A stretch of 64,000 bases of DNA from Leptodactylus fallax (GCA_947044405.1 CAMRHE010000645.1:62001-126000); one strand, 5' to 3'; positions 10,551-22,329 are shown, counted from the first letter of the stretch. Notes: generated from the sequence alone by a model not told the origin. Numbers and translations are program-made.

Positions 10551-10740
10551 GGGGGCGTTCACAATACCGTCTGGATTCCGTTAGGAAGGTGTCCGTTGAA
10601 AAAAAAAAAAAAACAGACACCTACAATAATGGACACAAACTGATGCCTATGTGTCTCCATTTTTTAATGGATCCGTGAAACAGATCCATTGAAATTCATG
10701 AAAAACGTCCGAAAATTTTCAATCCGTTTTTTGTGTTTAT
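10551..10740. mobile_element. MITE fragment (GTCCGTT family)
   Basis: It begins GGGGGCGTTCACAAT and has repeated GTGTCCGTT and TAATGGACAC blocks plus an inverted ATGGATCCGTGAAACAGATCCAT core. The same family lies at 29365-29542 with its end at 36038-36095. Confidence 0.55.
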
Positions 10741-11220
10741 TTGCTTGCCATAACACTGAATGACGACAAAGAGAATGTAAAAGCAGGAAGAAGAGCTGAC
10801 AATTCAGTCTGGAGCCAACTTTGGAGAGGAGAGTATTGTTTCTGTGTTCCAGTTCTACTTGTGTTGCTGATGTCATTTTTGAAAATGATTCCTCCATCTT
10901 TGCTTTTTGACCTAGAGGTGATCCAGCTGAGGATGAAGTGGAAGAATTGCCAGACAGAGACGGCGTTGAAGGCGACGCTTCTGGATTCATCCTATTACAT
11001 CTCCCGCATTACAAGGGGAGATGTATGTCTGTATGGAGAACTGCGCCAACATCCGAAGATGTTCTATGATTACCTGCGTATGACTTTTCCCACCTTTGAT
11101 GAACTTCTTCGTCGACTGTCAACCAGACTCCAGAGGCAGAAAACCCACTTGCGGAGAAGCATAACACTAGAAGAGCGCTTGATAGTGACACTTCGGTGAG
11201 TATCAACACTGTATTTCCAC

Positions 11221-11271
<51 letters not shown>

Positions 11272-12250
11272 CTATAGATAGAAAGATAGATATAGATATA
11301 TATATACACACATTTGTAATTATTTATCTTTTTTTTATTTCAAGGAATCTGGCAACAGGCGGGAGCTTCTCCTGCATGCACTTCCAGTTCCGTCTTGGCA
11401 AGTTAACTTTCTCCTATATCGACCGGGGTACTAGCCAGGCCCTGTGGGATTTGCTGCGTGAAGAATTTATCTCACATCCAACTACAGAACAATAGAAAGA
11501 CATTGCAGACAAGTTCTAGGAGGTGACACATTTTCCAAATTGTGTAGGAGCAGTTGATGGAAAGTACAGTACATCCAGAAACCTGCAAGGAGTGGTTCCC
11601 TGTTCTTCAACTACAAGAAGTAATTTTCCATTGTGCTGATGGCCATTGCTGATGCCCAGTATCGTTTTTTGGCTGTGGACATTGGGGCTGCACCAACGAC
11701 TCCAGAATCTTCAAGGACTCTGATATGGGACGGAGAATCTATTCTGGAAAATTCAGATTGCCAGCACCAAGCCATTTCCTGGAACTGATGGACCTCCTAT
11801 GCCATTTGTGGTTGTTGGCAATGAGGCCTTCCAGATGTGTGGAAACCTTTTGAAACCGTACTCCAGCCGTGGACTCAACTACCAGAAAAAAAATCTACAA
11901 CTACAGACTGTCAAGACGCCGGCGACTTGTGGAGTGGCGAATTTTTAACACTGCTATCCAGCTGAAGCCAAAAGCTGTGGATGATGTTGTGATAGCCTGC
12001 GTGGTCCTCCTTAACTTCCTGCTGACAAGAGAACCATTGCCAGTTGACACCCAGGAACTGGAGTCTGGGTTACATGGTCTCGACTCATCTGGCCCACGAT
12101 CTACAGTATGAGGGACAATTTTGCAGATTTTTTTTCTTTCTAACGCTGGTTGGGTGGAATGGCAGGATGGCACAGTGTAAATTTTTCATTGGACTTTCTT
12201 TTTCTTTTTTTGGACAGTCAAATGTGCTGAAAAGTCTCAATGATTAAAGT
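10741..12250 (+). pseudogene. PIF/Harbinger transposase (HARBI1-like), broken
   Basis: An N-terminal part at 10741-11199 holds PKMFYDYLRMTFPTFDELL and ITLEERLIVTLR, the typical start of a DDE_Tnp_4 transposase. After a gap containing a TATC microsatellite (a probable intron or insertion) the frame resumes with NLATGGSFSCMHFQFRLGK, then FVVVGNEAF and the IYNYRLSRRRRLVEWRIF block (11860-11960), the latter carrying the catalytic Glu region. The GAVDGK block (first Asp) is near 11545. Several stops and frameshifts intervene. Harbinger transposases cut at 3-bp targets with a Myb-like partner; no partner gene is seen. Confidence 0.8.
11221..11310. repeat. TATC/GATA microsatellite
   Basis: An uninterrupted run of TATC units followed by a short inverse GATA tract, lying between two parts of the Harbinger pseudogene. 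Confidence 0.95.
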
Positions 12251-12314
12251 CCTGAGCGCTGAAAATGAGAGACTTTATTCCTCAGCATGCTGACTGCTCC
12301 ATTTTCAATGCTTA

Positions 12315-12491
12315 TAGAAGGCCATGAACTGATTAAGGAAATGGCCAGAGACTGCAGGGTGTTAAGGAGTTAAAGGTTGTAAATTTTTGGAGGGACAATC
12401 TCCCAACTGTAGTTGGGGCGGGATTTTGGGAGGGGTATATAAGCTGGAGGCGGGAAGGCTACTCACCTTTCGTAGTCTGGCAGCAGGAACA
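12315..12491 (+). repeat. Ngaro-2 A1 terminal repeat
   Basis: Near-identical to 28355-28531. Contains TATATAAG (12436-12443). The match ends after CAGCAGGAACA, just before the Gag ATG at 12497. Confidence 0.92.
12436..12443 (+). promoter_or_regulatory. TATA box of Ngaro-2
   Basis: TATATAAG sits about 60 bp upstream of the Gag start codon, at a position equivalent to the TATA-like element of Ngaro-1. The A2 copy retains it (TATATAAG near 28476). Confidence 0.6.
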
Positions 12492-12496
12492 GCATC

Positions 12497-12722
12497 ATGG
12501 CAGACCTGATGAGCCTCATCTGTGCCAGGATTGCTCAAGAGGGACAAGCATGGCTGGAAGACCTTTTGCAGAAGGACGGGGACTCTCTGGTGACAGCTTC
12601 AGCTGCCCCCACACAGGATCTTCTTCAGCAGCAAAGGATACAGAACAGGGGACTGGGGTCGGATCCAGCCGCCCCCACACTTGATCTGATGCAACAGCAG
12701 GGGATGCAGGATGGAGGTCCGG
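12497..12722 (+). pseudogene. Ngaro-2 Gag N-terminus, cut by hAT insertion
   Basis: The start at 12497 gives MADLMSLICARIAQEGQ, matching the Ngaro-1 Gag start. It continues with two imperfect copies of an AAPT-DLLQQQ unit (a coding minisatellite) and is interrupted at 12722. The reading resumes at 23875 with a third related unit (SCPHSATEDT). It is an acidic, Gln-rich N-terminal region of unknown fold. Confidence 0.7.
12715..12722. repeat. 8-bp target-site duplication, left copy
   Basis: AGGTCCGG here, against AGGTCCGA at 23867-23874 (7 of 8 identical). The length is the hAT hallmark. Confidence 0.8.
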
Positions 12723-13299
12723 CAGGGTCGGACTGGCCCACCGGGGAACCAGTGAATCGGGGAACCGGTGGGCCCCGAGCCCTGACTATTAGTACTCATG
12801 TCATGGGGGCCCGATCGGGATCCTGACCATCCCGATCGGGCCCCTGACTAGTGGTGTAACGATCGCGGTCGCAGGGGGTGCAACTGTGACCGGACCCGGC
12901 GGGGTATGGTGCCCATGGCCAGCTGGAGATGGCCAGGGCCCCGGACCACTATGATAGTGGTCGGGGAAAGCCTGGTTCCCCGACCGCTATACATACTGTT
13001 ATTGGAAAGGGACCCTGGCATATTGCAGGCCCCTTTCCAATAGATGGCGGGGCAGGGCACCCAGGGGAGGTGACTGAAAATAACAAATACATATTCTCAC
13101 CTCTCCTGGGCACAGCGTTCTCTCCAGCGCTCCTCCGTCATGTAAATGAGGCCTGTAATTAGGCCCCAATCACAGGCCTCAGCAGCGCCGTCGGAAAAGG
13201 GCCTGAAGACGCTGAAGACGACAGGATGGAGCGAGGATGCCAAGGAAAGGTAAGGCAAGGTGAGTATGAATGTTTGTTATTTTTAATCACTTCCCCTGG

Positions 13300-13470
13300 G
13301 CCTCCGGTTATTATACTCTGGGGTCTGAGGAGACTCCAGAGTATAGTAATAGCACTGAAGCGGAGGGGGGCTATTGGGCGCATATAATACTGTGTGGGGG
13401 CCCCTGTGGAGCTTATAATACTGGGTGGGGGCCACTGTGGAGTTTATACTATCATACAGTGTCTCCTTCA
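13300..13470. repeat. Palindromic module plus start of a GTGGAGC minisatellite
   Basis: TTATACTCTGGGGTCTGAG with its inverse CTCCAGAGTATA, followed by two units of ACTGTGTGGGGGCCCCTGTG type. The same order (palindrome, AATAATAGCAC, minisatellite) recurs at 61520-62400 and 63230-64000. Confidence 0.7.
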
Positions 13471-13909
13471 TTTTTTTTTTTTACTTATGTTGGGGCAGGT
13501 GAAAAAAACAAAACAAACCCCCCCCCCCAAACTTTCTCTCCTGTCCCCAGTGTCTCCCAGCGCGGTTGGGTCCTGCAGTTCTGTTGTTTTCTTCCAGCTG
13601 AAGTTCCCCCTGCACATGACTACCTGTGATGTCACGTGACCCCTGAGGCCAATCAGCGGCCTAAGGGAAGGGACCTGGGACATCACAGCCAGTGAGGAAT
13701 TCCGGCAAAAAGAAGACAGCGGAGCTGCAGGACCGGACCGTGCTGGGAGGACACCAGAGCACCGGAGACAGGTGAGTATGTTTAGTATGGTTTTTATTTT
13801 TTTTGGGGGGGGTGTAGGGGGGGATTCACCTCCCCCGGACTAATTATAAAAAAGAAAAAAATTATACTGGACAACCTCTTTAAAGTGTGGCGCATTAGGC
13901 GGGCCCTGG

Positions 13910-14340
13910 GGGGTATATTAAAGGGGTTGTCCAGGCATAATTTGTTATGGTTTATCCTCAGGATAGGCCATAGATACCTGATCTGTATGGGGCTGACCTC
14001 GGACCGATCAGCTGTATGGAGCCATTTCTGATGCCCGTCCTGTACACAATACAGGGCCAGAAGCAGAAAGCTCTGTCCACTGTATAGGGGCTGGGCACCT
14101 TCACTGTATCTCAGCACTTATTGAAGTCAGTAGGAGCTGAGCTGCAGTGAAGGCGCTGGGCTGCTATACAGCGGATGGAGATTTCTGCTTCCGGCCCTGT
14201 GTTGTGTACAGAACGGGCTCCGGAAGTGGCTCCAAATAGCTGATGGGGCCGTGTGTCAGCCATCTACCGATCAGGTATTTATGCCCTATCCTGAGCATAG
14301 GCGATAAAAAAGATTAACCCTGGACAACCCCTTTAATAAG
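13910..14340. repeat. Common interspersed repeat (GGTTGTCCAGGCATAA family)
   Basis: It begins AAAGGGGTTGTCCAGGCATAA, has ATCCTCAGGATAGGCCAT and CGATCAGCTGTATGGAG, and ends GACAACCCCTTTAATAAG as an inverse of its start. Relatives lie at 23500-23650, 44395-44765, 46480-46700 and 61140-61260. No coding capacity. Confidence 0.6.
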
Positions 14341-14818
14341 CCCCACACAGTTTAATGTCCCCCCACAGGATGTTAGCCACCATCACTGCTCCCACACAAT
14401 ATAATGGCTCCATCACTGTTCCACATACAGTATGGGGGACCAGTGAAGCGGCCATAAAAAAATTTGGCCCAGACAACCCCTTAAAAGAGGTTGTCCATAA
14501 GCTTTAGCGACCACTGTGTCGGCCTCCAGGGAGGTGTAAAAATAAGAAAATTAAAAAAAAAAAGCATACTCACCTGTCCCCAGCACCCCGTTGTCCCCTG
14601 CCTGTGTCTGTTCGGTCTCATGGCGGCGCCTCATTTCTGGAAATCCTGTACCTAATTGGTCTTAGCGATAACATGAGGTGCAGGACTCCCAGCAAGGAGT
14701 CGCCGGCATGAGACTGAATGGACCCTGGCAGTGGACAATGGAGCGCCGGGGATAAAGTAGTATGCTTTTTGATTTAATTCTTTTTTACTTTACACCTCCC
14801 ACCAGCTACATGGGTGGC

Positions 14819-14828
14819 TCCAATTCCT
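14819..14828. repeat. 10-bp target-site duplication of the LINE, left copy
   Basis: TCCAATTCCT, repeated exactly at 23490-23499. Joining the flanks gives an uninterrupted CCTGGACAACCTCTTTAA module, as found elsewhere in the window (for example near 57520), which supports the boundary. Confidence 0.75.
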
Positions 14829-15225
14829 TCGGGGCAACTGTGAGAGTCAGACACACTTGTTTGAGCTCCTGAGTCCAGAGGCTTAAGAGGCTTTTTTGGA
14901 TACTTGGAGACCGATTATTGGGTGTGGTTTTCGGTCTTTTGTGTGATACATACCGTAGCTCCGACTCCCTTACCCGTGCGGAGGGGAGCCTTATCATGGA
15001 GCGTGGAGCTCCTGCCCCCCGGACCTTACAGGCGGGGGGCAGGAGAATGTCTGCCGACACAGCACCAGCAGAGCAGGGCAGGCGGAGGTCGCTGAGGCAG
15101 CAAGCCTCAATGAGAATGGCGACCGGGACAACTGCATTGGGAGCAGCATCAGGAGCAGCAGCAGCGACATTGGCGGCTGCAGCATCAGGAACAGCATCGG
15201 GAGCAGCGACGTCCATAGAGTAGCG

Positions 15226-16116
15226 GTGGCGACAGGGGTGTCAGCAGTCCCGGCAGGTGGATCCGTGAAAATGGCAACATCAGCCACGGTGGTAACATCA
15301 GCGGCAGTGGCGGGTGAAGCCGGTCCGAAGGGGGCTACGGCCGCAGGATATGCGGTTTCCTCTGGAAGGGTCCCTGCAAGCAGGAGAAAAGACGCCTTAC
15401 CGTCATCGCTGCCTCAATCGCCCGCAGGATGGGGCATCCGGAAAGCTGGAGAAGAGGTTGCCATCTACAGCCGGAGGATCGAGGCGGTCCTGGAGGAGTA
15501 TGACCGGGCCCGGAGGTCCCTGTTCGCAATGAGTGGGGAGCTTCAGAGCGCTCGCGCCCGTAGCGACAGGGCCTCAAGGAAGGACCGCCCGGTTTTCAGT
15601 AAGCAGGTAAGGAGCCTGAAAAAACAAATAAAGGCCCTGGAAGCCAGGTGCACGGAGATTCTGGAGGGCGCGGGGCCGTTCAGAGAGAAGCTGCTGAACG
15701 ATGACCGCTTCTTCCGCAAACAGCAGGAGCGGTTGTTGAAGGATGGCCCCGCGTCCTCAGACAGCTCGGGAGAGGACGACTATTGTGAGTCAGACCTGGA
15801 GTCAGATGACAGCATGGCGGTACAGTATAGTCGAATAGTCGTCCCTAGTAGCAGCAGCCTGATACCCACATATACACAGGCATCAGCGCCGGCAGTGAAA
15901 CTGGAAGTCAGAATGACAGGACAGGAAGTGACGCAATCTCCCACACTCCCAGAGAACCAACCACTGCTGAGGCAAATCTGCCAATTGGAGTCCCCGTCCA
16001 GAATGGACCAATTAGCATTCAGCTTGTCAGATTTGGACGGGGAGGAGGCGGGAAAAGTAGCCAAGACCAGGAAGAAGGCAAGGAAGGAAAAAAAAAAGAG
16101 TAATAGAGACATTTAA
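15226..16116 (+). CDS. Extra upstream ORF of the Tx1-like LINE
   Basis: An open frame of 296 codons between the 5' end and ORF1, ending in stop 16114-16116. The first third is Ala/Gly/Thr-rich low complexity. The middle has a charged helical stretch (FSKQVRSLKKQIKALEARC, about residues 125-145) likely to form a coiled coil. The C-terminus is strongly basic (KTRKKARKEKKKSNRD), suggesting nucleic-acid binding or nuclear targeting. A shorter Ala-rich frame (14918-15223) directly precedes it and might be its displaced N-terminus. I recognise no domain. It could be an ORF0-like product or a shifted N-terminal part of ORF1; its unbroken state next to broken ORFs is notable. Confidence 0.5.
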   Translation: MATGVSAVPAGGSVKMATSATVVTSAAVAGEAGPKGATAAGYAVSSGRVPASRRKDALPSSLPQSPAGWGIRKAGEEVAIYSRRIEAVLEEYDRARRSLFAMSGELQSARARSDRASRKDRPVFSKQVRSLKKQIKALEARCTEILEGAGPFREKLLNDDRFFRKQQERLLKDGPASSDSSGEDDYCESDLESDDSMAVQYSRIVVPSSSSLIPTYTQASAPAVKLEVRMTGQEVTQSPTLPENQPLLRQICQLESPSRMDQLAFSLSDLDGEEAGKVAKTRKKARKEKKKSNRDI

Positions 16117-16129
16117 ATTTGTCAGGTCG

Positions 16130-18817
16130 TTGCCTGGGGAGCATCGTGCCGGGACCTCAGCCCAGGTTGCGATGCCTCCAGGAGAGAAAAGGGAGGCGCA
16201 GACACCTCGGGTCACGCCAAGTGGCGGGGTGCCCGGGGTGCCAGCAGTCAAAATGGCGCCTGATAGTACCTTTCAGGTGGTGGCGGACAAGGAGCTCATG
16301 GTTGCAGACAAGGCGCTCATAGTTGCGGACAAGGGCAAAGGCAAAGAAGCCCCCCCTGCGGAGGGGAGTGGCGTAGGGAAACCTCCCTCCCTGGTAGGAG
16401 GTTTTAAAATATCGATGGCTTCCCCCAGAGTAAGGTGTAGGAAAGGGGGAGTGGCAGGTGGGCGTGGCTCATCCTCCTCCAGTGCTGATGAAGCCGGTGA
16501 TGCGGAGGTCACTTCCGGGGCTAAGGGGGCGTGTCCTCCTACAACATCAGGTGCCGGGGTGACTGTGGATGCGGAGGCCGAGGTAAAAGCGGGGAAGCCA
16601 TCAGCGAGTGGTGCAGCCGGCCCCGCTGTAAGAAGGAAGACTGCAGGTGTGAATGATGGACGAGTGGAGAAGCTAGTTAAGCAGACAGGTAAGGTAAAGG
16701 GGAAAGCGGGTGGGACAAAAGGGGTAATTAGTAGTATTCCTGAAGAAGGTGGTGTAGTATGCATGGGGGTCCAAGAGCCTGTAGTCGGGGAGGCTGCGGG
16801 AGGAGGGGCTATTACCATTGCTGCTAAAAAAAAGTATTTCTACTGCTGGTAATATTTCTGTTGTGGCCCCTGTTGTTTCTGGTATTTCTGCTGTTGTTCC
16901 TGCTGTTGTTTCTGCTGTTGTTTCTGCTGCTGTTCCTGATGCTGTTCCTGATGCTGTCGTTGCTCCTGTTGTTACTCCTGATGTTATTGCTCCTGATATT
17001 GTTGCTCCTGTTGTCCTCTCTGCCGCTGTTCCTTCTGCTGCAGTTGGAGTGACCCGGTCCGCGGCGGCTATGCCAGGGCGGACTGTTGCCGCCTCTGGTG
17101 CTCCGGTTGCCGTGGCTGGGCCAAGTAGTTCTGCGGGGGTCCCTGGGAGTGGCGCTGGTACTCCGGCAGCGGAGGTTGCTGCGGCCTCCGGGCCCCCACG
17201 CTCCTATGCCAGAGTTGCTTCTGGGGCCCCTGGGGGTGCATCATGTCTTCCGCCGGGCTCCAGGGACGGCGATTTGCAACGGCAGCTCCTGGAGGCTTTA
17301 TGGGCGGGTCAGTCCAGAATGACCATAGATGGGCAGTCGAGAGACCTTAGGTTCTGGGTCGAGCGTTTTGGCCTAGGGAAGTTCCGAGAAAAAGGAGGTG
17401 AGACCAGACGGACTCTCCCTACACCCGGGCGTAGGGGGCCGACACGGAGGAACGTGGCTCGTCTCGTGTGGGGGGGAGCCGGCCCTTGTCCCCAGAGGAG
17501 GGGGGTCGTGGAATTCCTACTCGGGATGGGTTTCAGGGCGAGCGACATCTTTGCCCTGATTCATCCTGTCGGCTCCTCGGAGTTCGACATCAGCTTTGTT
17601 GCCCCGGAGGGCCTAGAAACCTTCTGGGGAAACTACAGGCTGGTGAAGGACGAGCCCGCCTGGCGTGACTTTATGGTGTGGGCGGTGTCACGCCAGGATA
17701 GCATTAAGAAAGTGACCGTTTTAACTCGTAACGAGTCACTTTCTTATATGAACATCATGACCTGGCTCAACAGGTATGGGGAGGTCAAAGACTTCCCCAA
17801 GAAAAACCTGGATGAGTTTGGGATCTGGTCGGGGGCCTGGACTTTCATGGTCAAGTTGCGACACGAGGATAACTCGGTGATGCATATCCCGTCCTCGACC
17901 TTCCTTGGGAAAGACAGGATCCTTGTCTTCTACCAGGGGCAGCCAAAACTCTGTCACAGGTGCGGTGACCCCTCACACTTGAGCGCCTCCTGCCGTGTGC
18001 AGAAGTGCGCCATGTGTGGGGAGGTGGGCCATCTCGCGGCGACCTGTGGCAGGGTGCGTTGCCACCTGTGTGGTGTCCTTGGGCACCCGATCGGGGCGTG
18101 TCCACGGTCTTTCGCCAACACCACCCTTCGGCAATCGGGGGCAGTTGAGGAGGCTGTCCCTGCTGCGGAGAGGGTGAGTGGGGGAGGAGAGACTAGTATG
18201 CCAAGGCAAAGGGAGAAGGCCCAGCCATCATCAAGGGCAAGGAGGTGCGAGAGGAGGAGGGAGCAGAGGGAGGGAGTTATGTGCCTTCCTTCTGCCCCTG
18301 GCTCTGCTGGGCCGGATCCTGATGCCGAGGCAGCAGTGGGCACGACCCTGGTTGAGGAGATGAGGAGACTGCAGAGGGAGGAAGAGGCTGACCAGTCGTC
18401 TTCTTCTCAGTACGTCAGTGCTGGGGAGGGAGAGACGGTCAAGCGGAGAAAGTCACCGAGTAAAGTGAGGGCAAAAACATCTGCCCCCCCCCCCCCCCGA
18501 CGAAGGAACGCAGACTCGACGGCCCTCTAGTGGTAGGTCCCAACCGGTACCAATCCCTCTGTGAGGACGCGTCGGCCTCAGGGGAGGCTTCAGAGGGAGA
18601 GGTGGAGCCGTCAGGGGCTGCTGAGTCTCCCTCCGGGAGGGGCCCCCTGCCCTCTGGGGGGGAGGCTGGCCTGGAGCCTGGAGGAGGAGATGATGCACTC
18701 CGAAGTTGCTACTGTCTCTGCGACCACTGTAACTCCTCAGGGAGAAGTTGCGGGGGAGGTCCATCCCTCCTCTGGCCAAACCGCACCGGGGGAGGTGATG
18801 GACCAATCCCAATGTAA
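16130..18817 (+). pseudogene. Tx1-like LINE ORF1 (Gag-like, three CCHC knuckles)
   Basis: It is read from 16130 to about 16850, then in another frame to 18530, then in a third to 18817. The breaks coincide with an A9 run (about 16825-16833) and a C run of 16 (about 18484-18498), so both look like slippage indels. The second part has a Val/Ala/Pro tract encoded by a GTT/GCT-rich repeat (16860-17045), a central domain (FRASDIFALIHP), and three zinc knuckles C-X2-C-X4-H-X4-C: CHRCGDPSHLSASC, CAMCGEVGHLAATC and CHLCGVLGHPIGAC (about 17950-18095). It would bind element RNA. Total coding length near 890 codons. Confidence 0.7.
16857..17050 (+). repeat. Coding trinucleotide-like repeat in ORF1
   Basis: Imperfect repeats of GTTGTTCCTGCT type. 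The ORF1 frame gives Val/Pro/Ala/Asp; a shifted frame is Leu/Phe-rich and also open for 63 codons. Confidence 0.8.
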
Positions 18818-18933
18818 GAAGAGGACCCGCAAGACGAGGAGAAGTCACGGGTCCTCTTCAGACTCATCTAGGGGTGGTGGTGATAGGAGGAAAGGGGTGG
18901 GAAGCTGAAGGTCATTGAGCTCAATCGGTCTTA

Positions 18934-21900
18934 ATGGTAGTCCCCTCTCCACTGACGCTGGCCACCATTAATGTGGCCAGCATTAAGTCTGATACGGCTA
19001 GGTTTGCAGCCTTTGATTTTCTTGGCCGGGTTGAAGCTGACATTTTGTTTTTGCAGGAGACCAGGCTCTGTACTCTATCAGAGATAAACAGGGCAAGGAG
19101 GGAGTGGCGCAGGGGGCCCTCCTACTGGTCTCTTGCGGCTGAGCCATATAGTGGAGTGGCGGTGCTTTTTACGGCAGAGGTGAAATGCCAGCGACTGATC
19201 GAGCTCGAAATGGGAAGGTGCCTAGTCTTAGACGTCTTCATGAAGGGGCAAAGCCTGTGCCTCATTAACATCTTCGGTCCCCAGACAAAGTAGGACCGTA
19301 AAAGCCTCTTTATGAAGATCAAGCCTTTTCTTTTTACGGGCAAACAAGTCATCTTTGGTGGGGATTTTAATACCATAACTAGACCCCAAGACCGAGGAGG
19401 TACCAGAGATAGACTGCCCTATGATGGCGCCGCGTTAAATAGCATAGTGAGTGAAGCTCGCCTGGAGGATATCCACATCAGGCATTCCCCAGGTCACCAT
19501 GGGTTCACCTTTCAGAGAGGTAGTGTTAGGTCTAGGATAGATAGGTTTTTTTTTGAAGGAGAATTCCGTCACCACCCCTGTGTCCGTGGTGGAGGTGGAG
19601 TTCTCCGATCACTGTCTAATTTTGTTTTCTTTGAATATTTCAGAGACCCTCCGGAGAGGAAGAGGTTTGTGGAGGCTGAATTCGTCACTCCTTGAGGAGG
19701 CAGCTGTAAGACAAGCCTTTGAGAAGTTTCTTCAGGATCAGGTACTATTACTGGGTCTTGAAGGTAATAGGTCAGAGTGGTGGGAGATATTCAAAAAAAG
19801 GGTGGCGGGATTTTTCCGCCGGCTCTCAAGCCTCAGGTCACTGGACATGTACCGCATGTACAGTGCACTGAGGAAGAGACTTGAACATCTGGTCTCGACC
19901 GGAGGTAGCCAGGAGGATATCTCCGGTGTGAAGGCTTTGCTTAAAAGGTGTCAGTATGATAGGCACGCATCTTTGGTTCTTGAGAGGGATTTCGGGAAAT
20001 ACCGCTCGCCCGACCCCTACAGGAACTGTAAGATGTCAGTGGCTTGTAAGACAGTAACAGGCCTGATTGACAGTACAGGATCCCTGACAAGATCCAGGTC
20101 AGGGATCTTGGAGGTCGTCAGGTCCTTCTACTCGAACCTTTTGGTAAAGAAGGAACTGAATCGGGATCGGATTTCAGGTTTCTTGGCTGAAGCCATTCCT
20201 GAGTCAGCAGAAGACCCTTCTCTTGGTGTTTTGGTAGAACCTATAAGGGAAGAGGAAGTCGTCAGGGCTATTGAGGGTCTTGCCCTCAAGAAGTCACCTG
20301 GCCCAGGTTCTATCGGACCTTTAAAGGAGCTTTGGCTCCCCTCTTGACTGACGTGCTTAATGAGTGTCTATCCTCGGGCACTCTGCCGAAGTCAATGAGG
20401 AGGTCCGCCCTTATAGTTCTGTCAAAGGGTAAGGATCCGAGCCATATTGAGAACTGGCGGCCCATAGCACTTCTCAATATGGACCGGAAGATTCTGGCGA
20501 AGGTACTTTTCAACCGGCTGGTACAGTTTGCGCCCCGGCTCCTCTCGCCGGCTCAGCACTGCTCTGTTCCCGGTCGTAGCACCTTAAGTGCGGTCCTGAG
20601 TGTCAGGGAGGCTGTGGAGCAGAGTAGGGCAGGTCGGTGGAAGGGGTACTTGCTGTCCCTAGATCAGGCTAAGGCTTTTGACAGGGTGAATCATGAGTAT
20701 TTGTGGTCAACTCTCTCGAGGTATGGCCTGCCTGGGGGGTTCATTCAGTGGCTGCAGACCTTATACGCTGGGGCTGAGTCTTTCCCACTTGTGAATGGTT
20801 GGGTTGGTCGTCCGTTTGAGGTGGGGTCGGGCGTCCGACAGGGATGTCCCTTGAGCCCGCTACTGTATGTGTTCGCCATTGATCCCTTGATTAGGCGGAT
20901 TAATGGTGGGCCGGTGGCGGGAGTCAGGATGGACCTGGAGGGCACCGGCTCCCCTTTGAGGACAGTAGCCTACGCGGATGATGTCACCGTTCTTGTCTCG
21001 TCACGGGAGGAGCTTGAATGGGTGATGTCTGAAGTGGACAGTTACTCGGAGGCTTCCGGATCAGCTGTAAACAGGAATAAGTGTGGAAGCCTCTGGCTGG
21101 GAGGGGGAGAGCCTGGTTTTTCTCTCCCGGACACCCTCCCAGAACCCCAGGGGTCTGTAAAGATCTTAGGCATCCATCTTGGCCAGTGTGATTACCCACT
21201 CCAAAATTGGGAAGGTAGACTTAAGGATGTCGCCCAGAGAGTTGATTGCTGGAAGGGTTGGTCTTTGACCCTGAGAGAAAGGGTTCACCTTGCCAAAGCC
21301 TTCCTGCTCCCGTTGGTGATCTATCTAGGTAGCGTCTGTGCCTTGCCAGAGTCTTGTTGGAGTAGGATCTGTTGCCTGTTCTTCCAATTGTTATGGGGGA
21401 ACAGGCTCAAGCTAATCAAGAGGGAGGTTACATACCGCACAAGGAGGCTAGGGGGGTTAAATATGGTTAACCCCGTGGTGTTCTTAATGAACACCTTTCT
21501 TAAGATCAATTTACCAAACCTCTCCTCCGAGGGGGCTCCTTCGTGGGTAGCCTCCTGCCAGGGGTGGTTTCGGCCCTTCTTCCAGAAATGGGAGTCAGGA
21601 GGGCAAGTGAAAGATCTTCGTGCACCCCATGGATATCTCCCGGCCTATGCTTCCCTGGTCTTGAAAGTGATTCGTCGGTGGGGTCTGGGGGCGTGGGAGA
21701 TCAGGACTCAGTCAAGACGTTTTCTTGATGACAAAGTCCTGTTGACCCGCTTCCAGAAGCCTCTGGCGCTCAAAGATTGCCCAGGAGAAACCTTAGAGGG
21801 AGGTTTTCTTAACTCCAAAAGGTTTCCTCAGAAGTTTTGGGATCTGACCTGGTGCTGCCTCCTAGGTAAGTTATATGTGAGGGGGAACTTGAAGTACCGG

Positions 21901-22308
21901 AACTCCGACGAGCGAGGCTGCCCTCGGGAGGAGTGTGGCGACATGCTGGAAAGCATGGAGCACTTCCTGCTTCAGTGCCCCTTCAATATAAGGGTTTGCA
22001 AATTGGTGGGGACCTCCACCGGTTGGCTGCGGCTGGCTGGCCTTTCCTATGCCGAGTGGGCCTATGGGGCATTCAAACACCCGGAGGGCAGGGACTGCCA
22101 GACACTTTTTATAGTTAGTGCAGTGGTCAGGTTCCACTTGTGGTCATCCCGGTGTCTAGTATCGACGCGAGGCAAAATCCTCCCGGTGGTGGAGGTGGTT
22201 AAAAACATCATGGTGGACCTGGTGAGGGTGCGCTCTCGGGAGTATGAGAGGCTAGGTGCAGAGAGGGCTGGTACCCTCTGGAGGGGGTTCACCTTTTCTG
22301 TTCCCTGA
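18934..22308 (+). pseudogene. Tx1-like LINE ORF2 (endonuclease and RT)
   Basis: The APE-type endonuclease begins TLATINVASIKS (Asn) and has FLQETRL (Glu), GGDFNTI (Asp/Asn) and SRIDRFF, with the FSDH block in the next frame. RT blocks: ENWRPIALLNMDRKI, LSLDQAKAFDRVNHEY (first Asp), GSGVRQGCPLSPLLY, VAYADDVTVL (catalytic DD) and the thumb. The C-terminus has a CPREECGDMLESMEHFLLQC knuckle. Lesions: stop TAG at 19291-19293, a frameshift at the T-run near 19545, and a frameshift near 20300-20340. From 20332 on, 658 codons are open. The protein would nick target DNA and prime reverse transcription there; this copy cannot make it. Confidence 0.82.
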
Positions 22309-22329
22309 GGGTTAGAATAAGGGATTCAA

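Noticed and set aside
16861..17052. Leu/Phe-rich membrane protein frame
   Set aside because: Alternative frame of the coding repeat in LINE ORF1.
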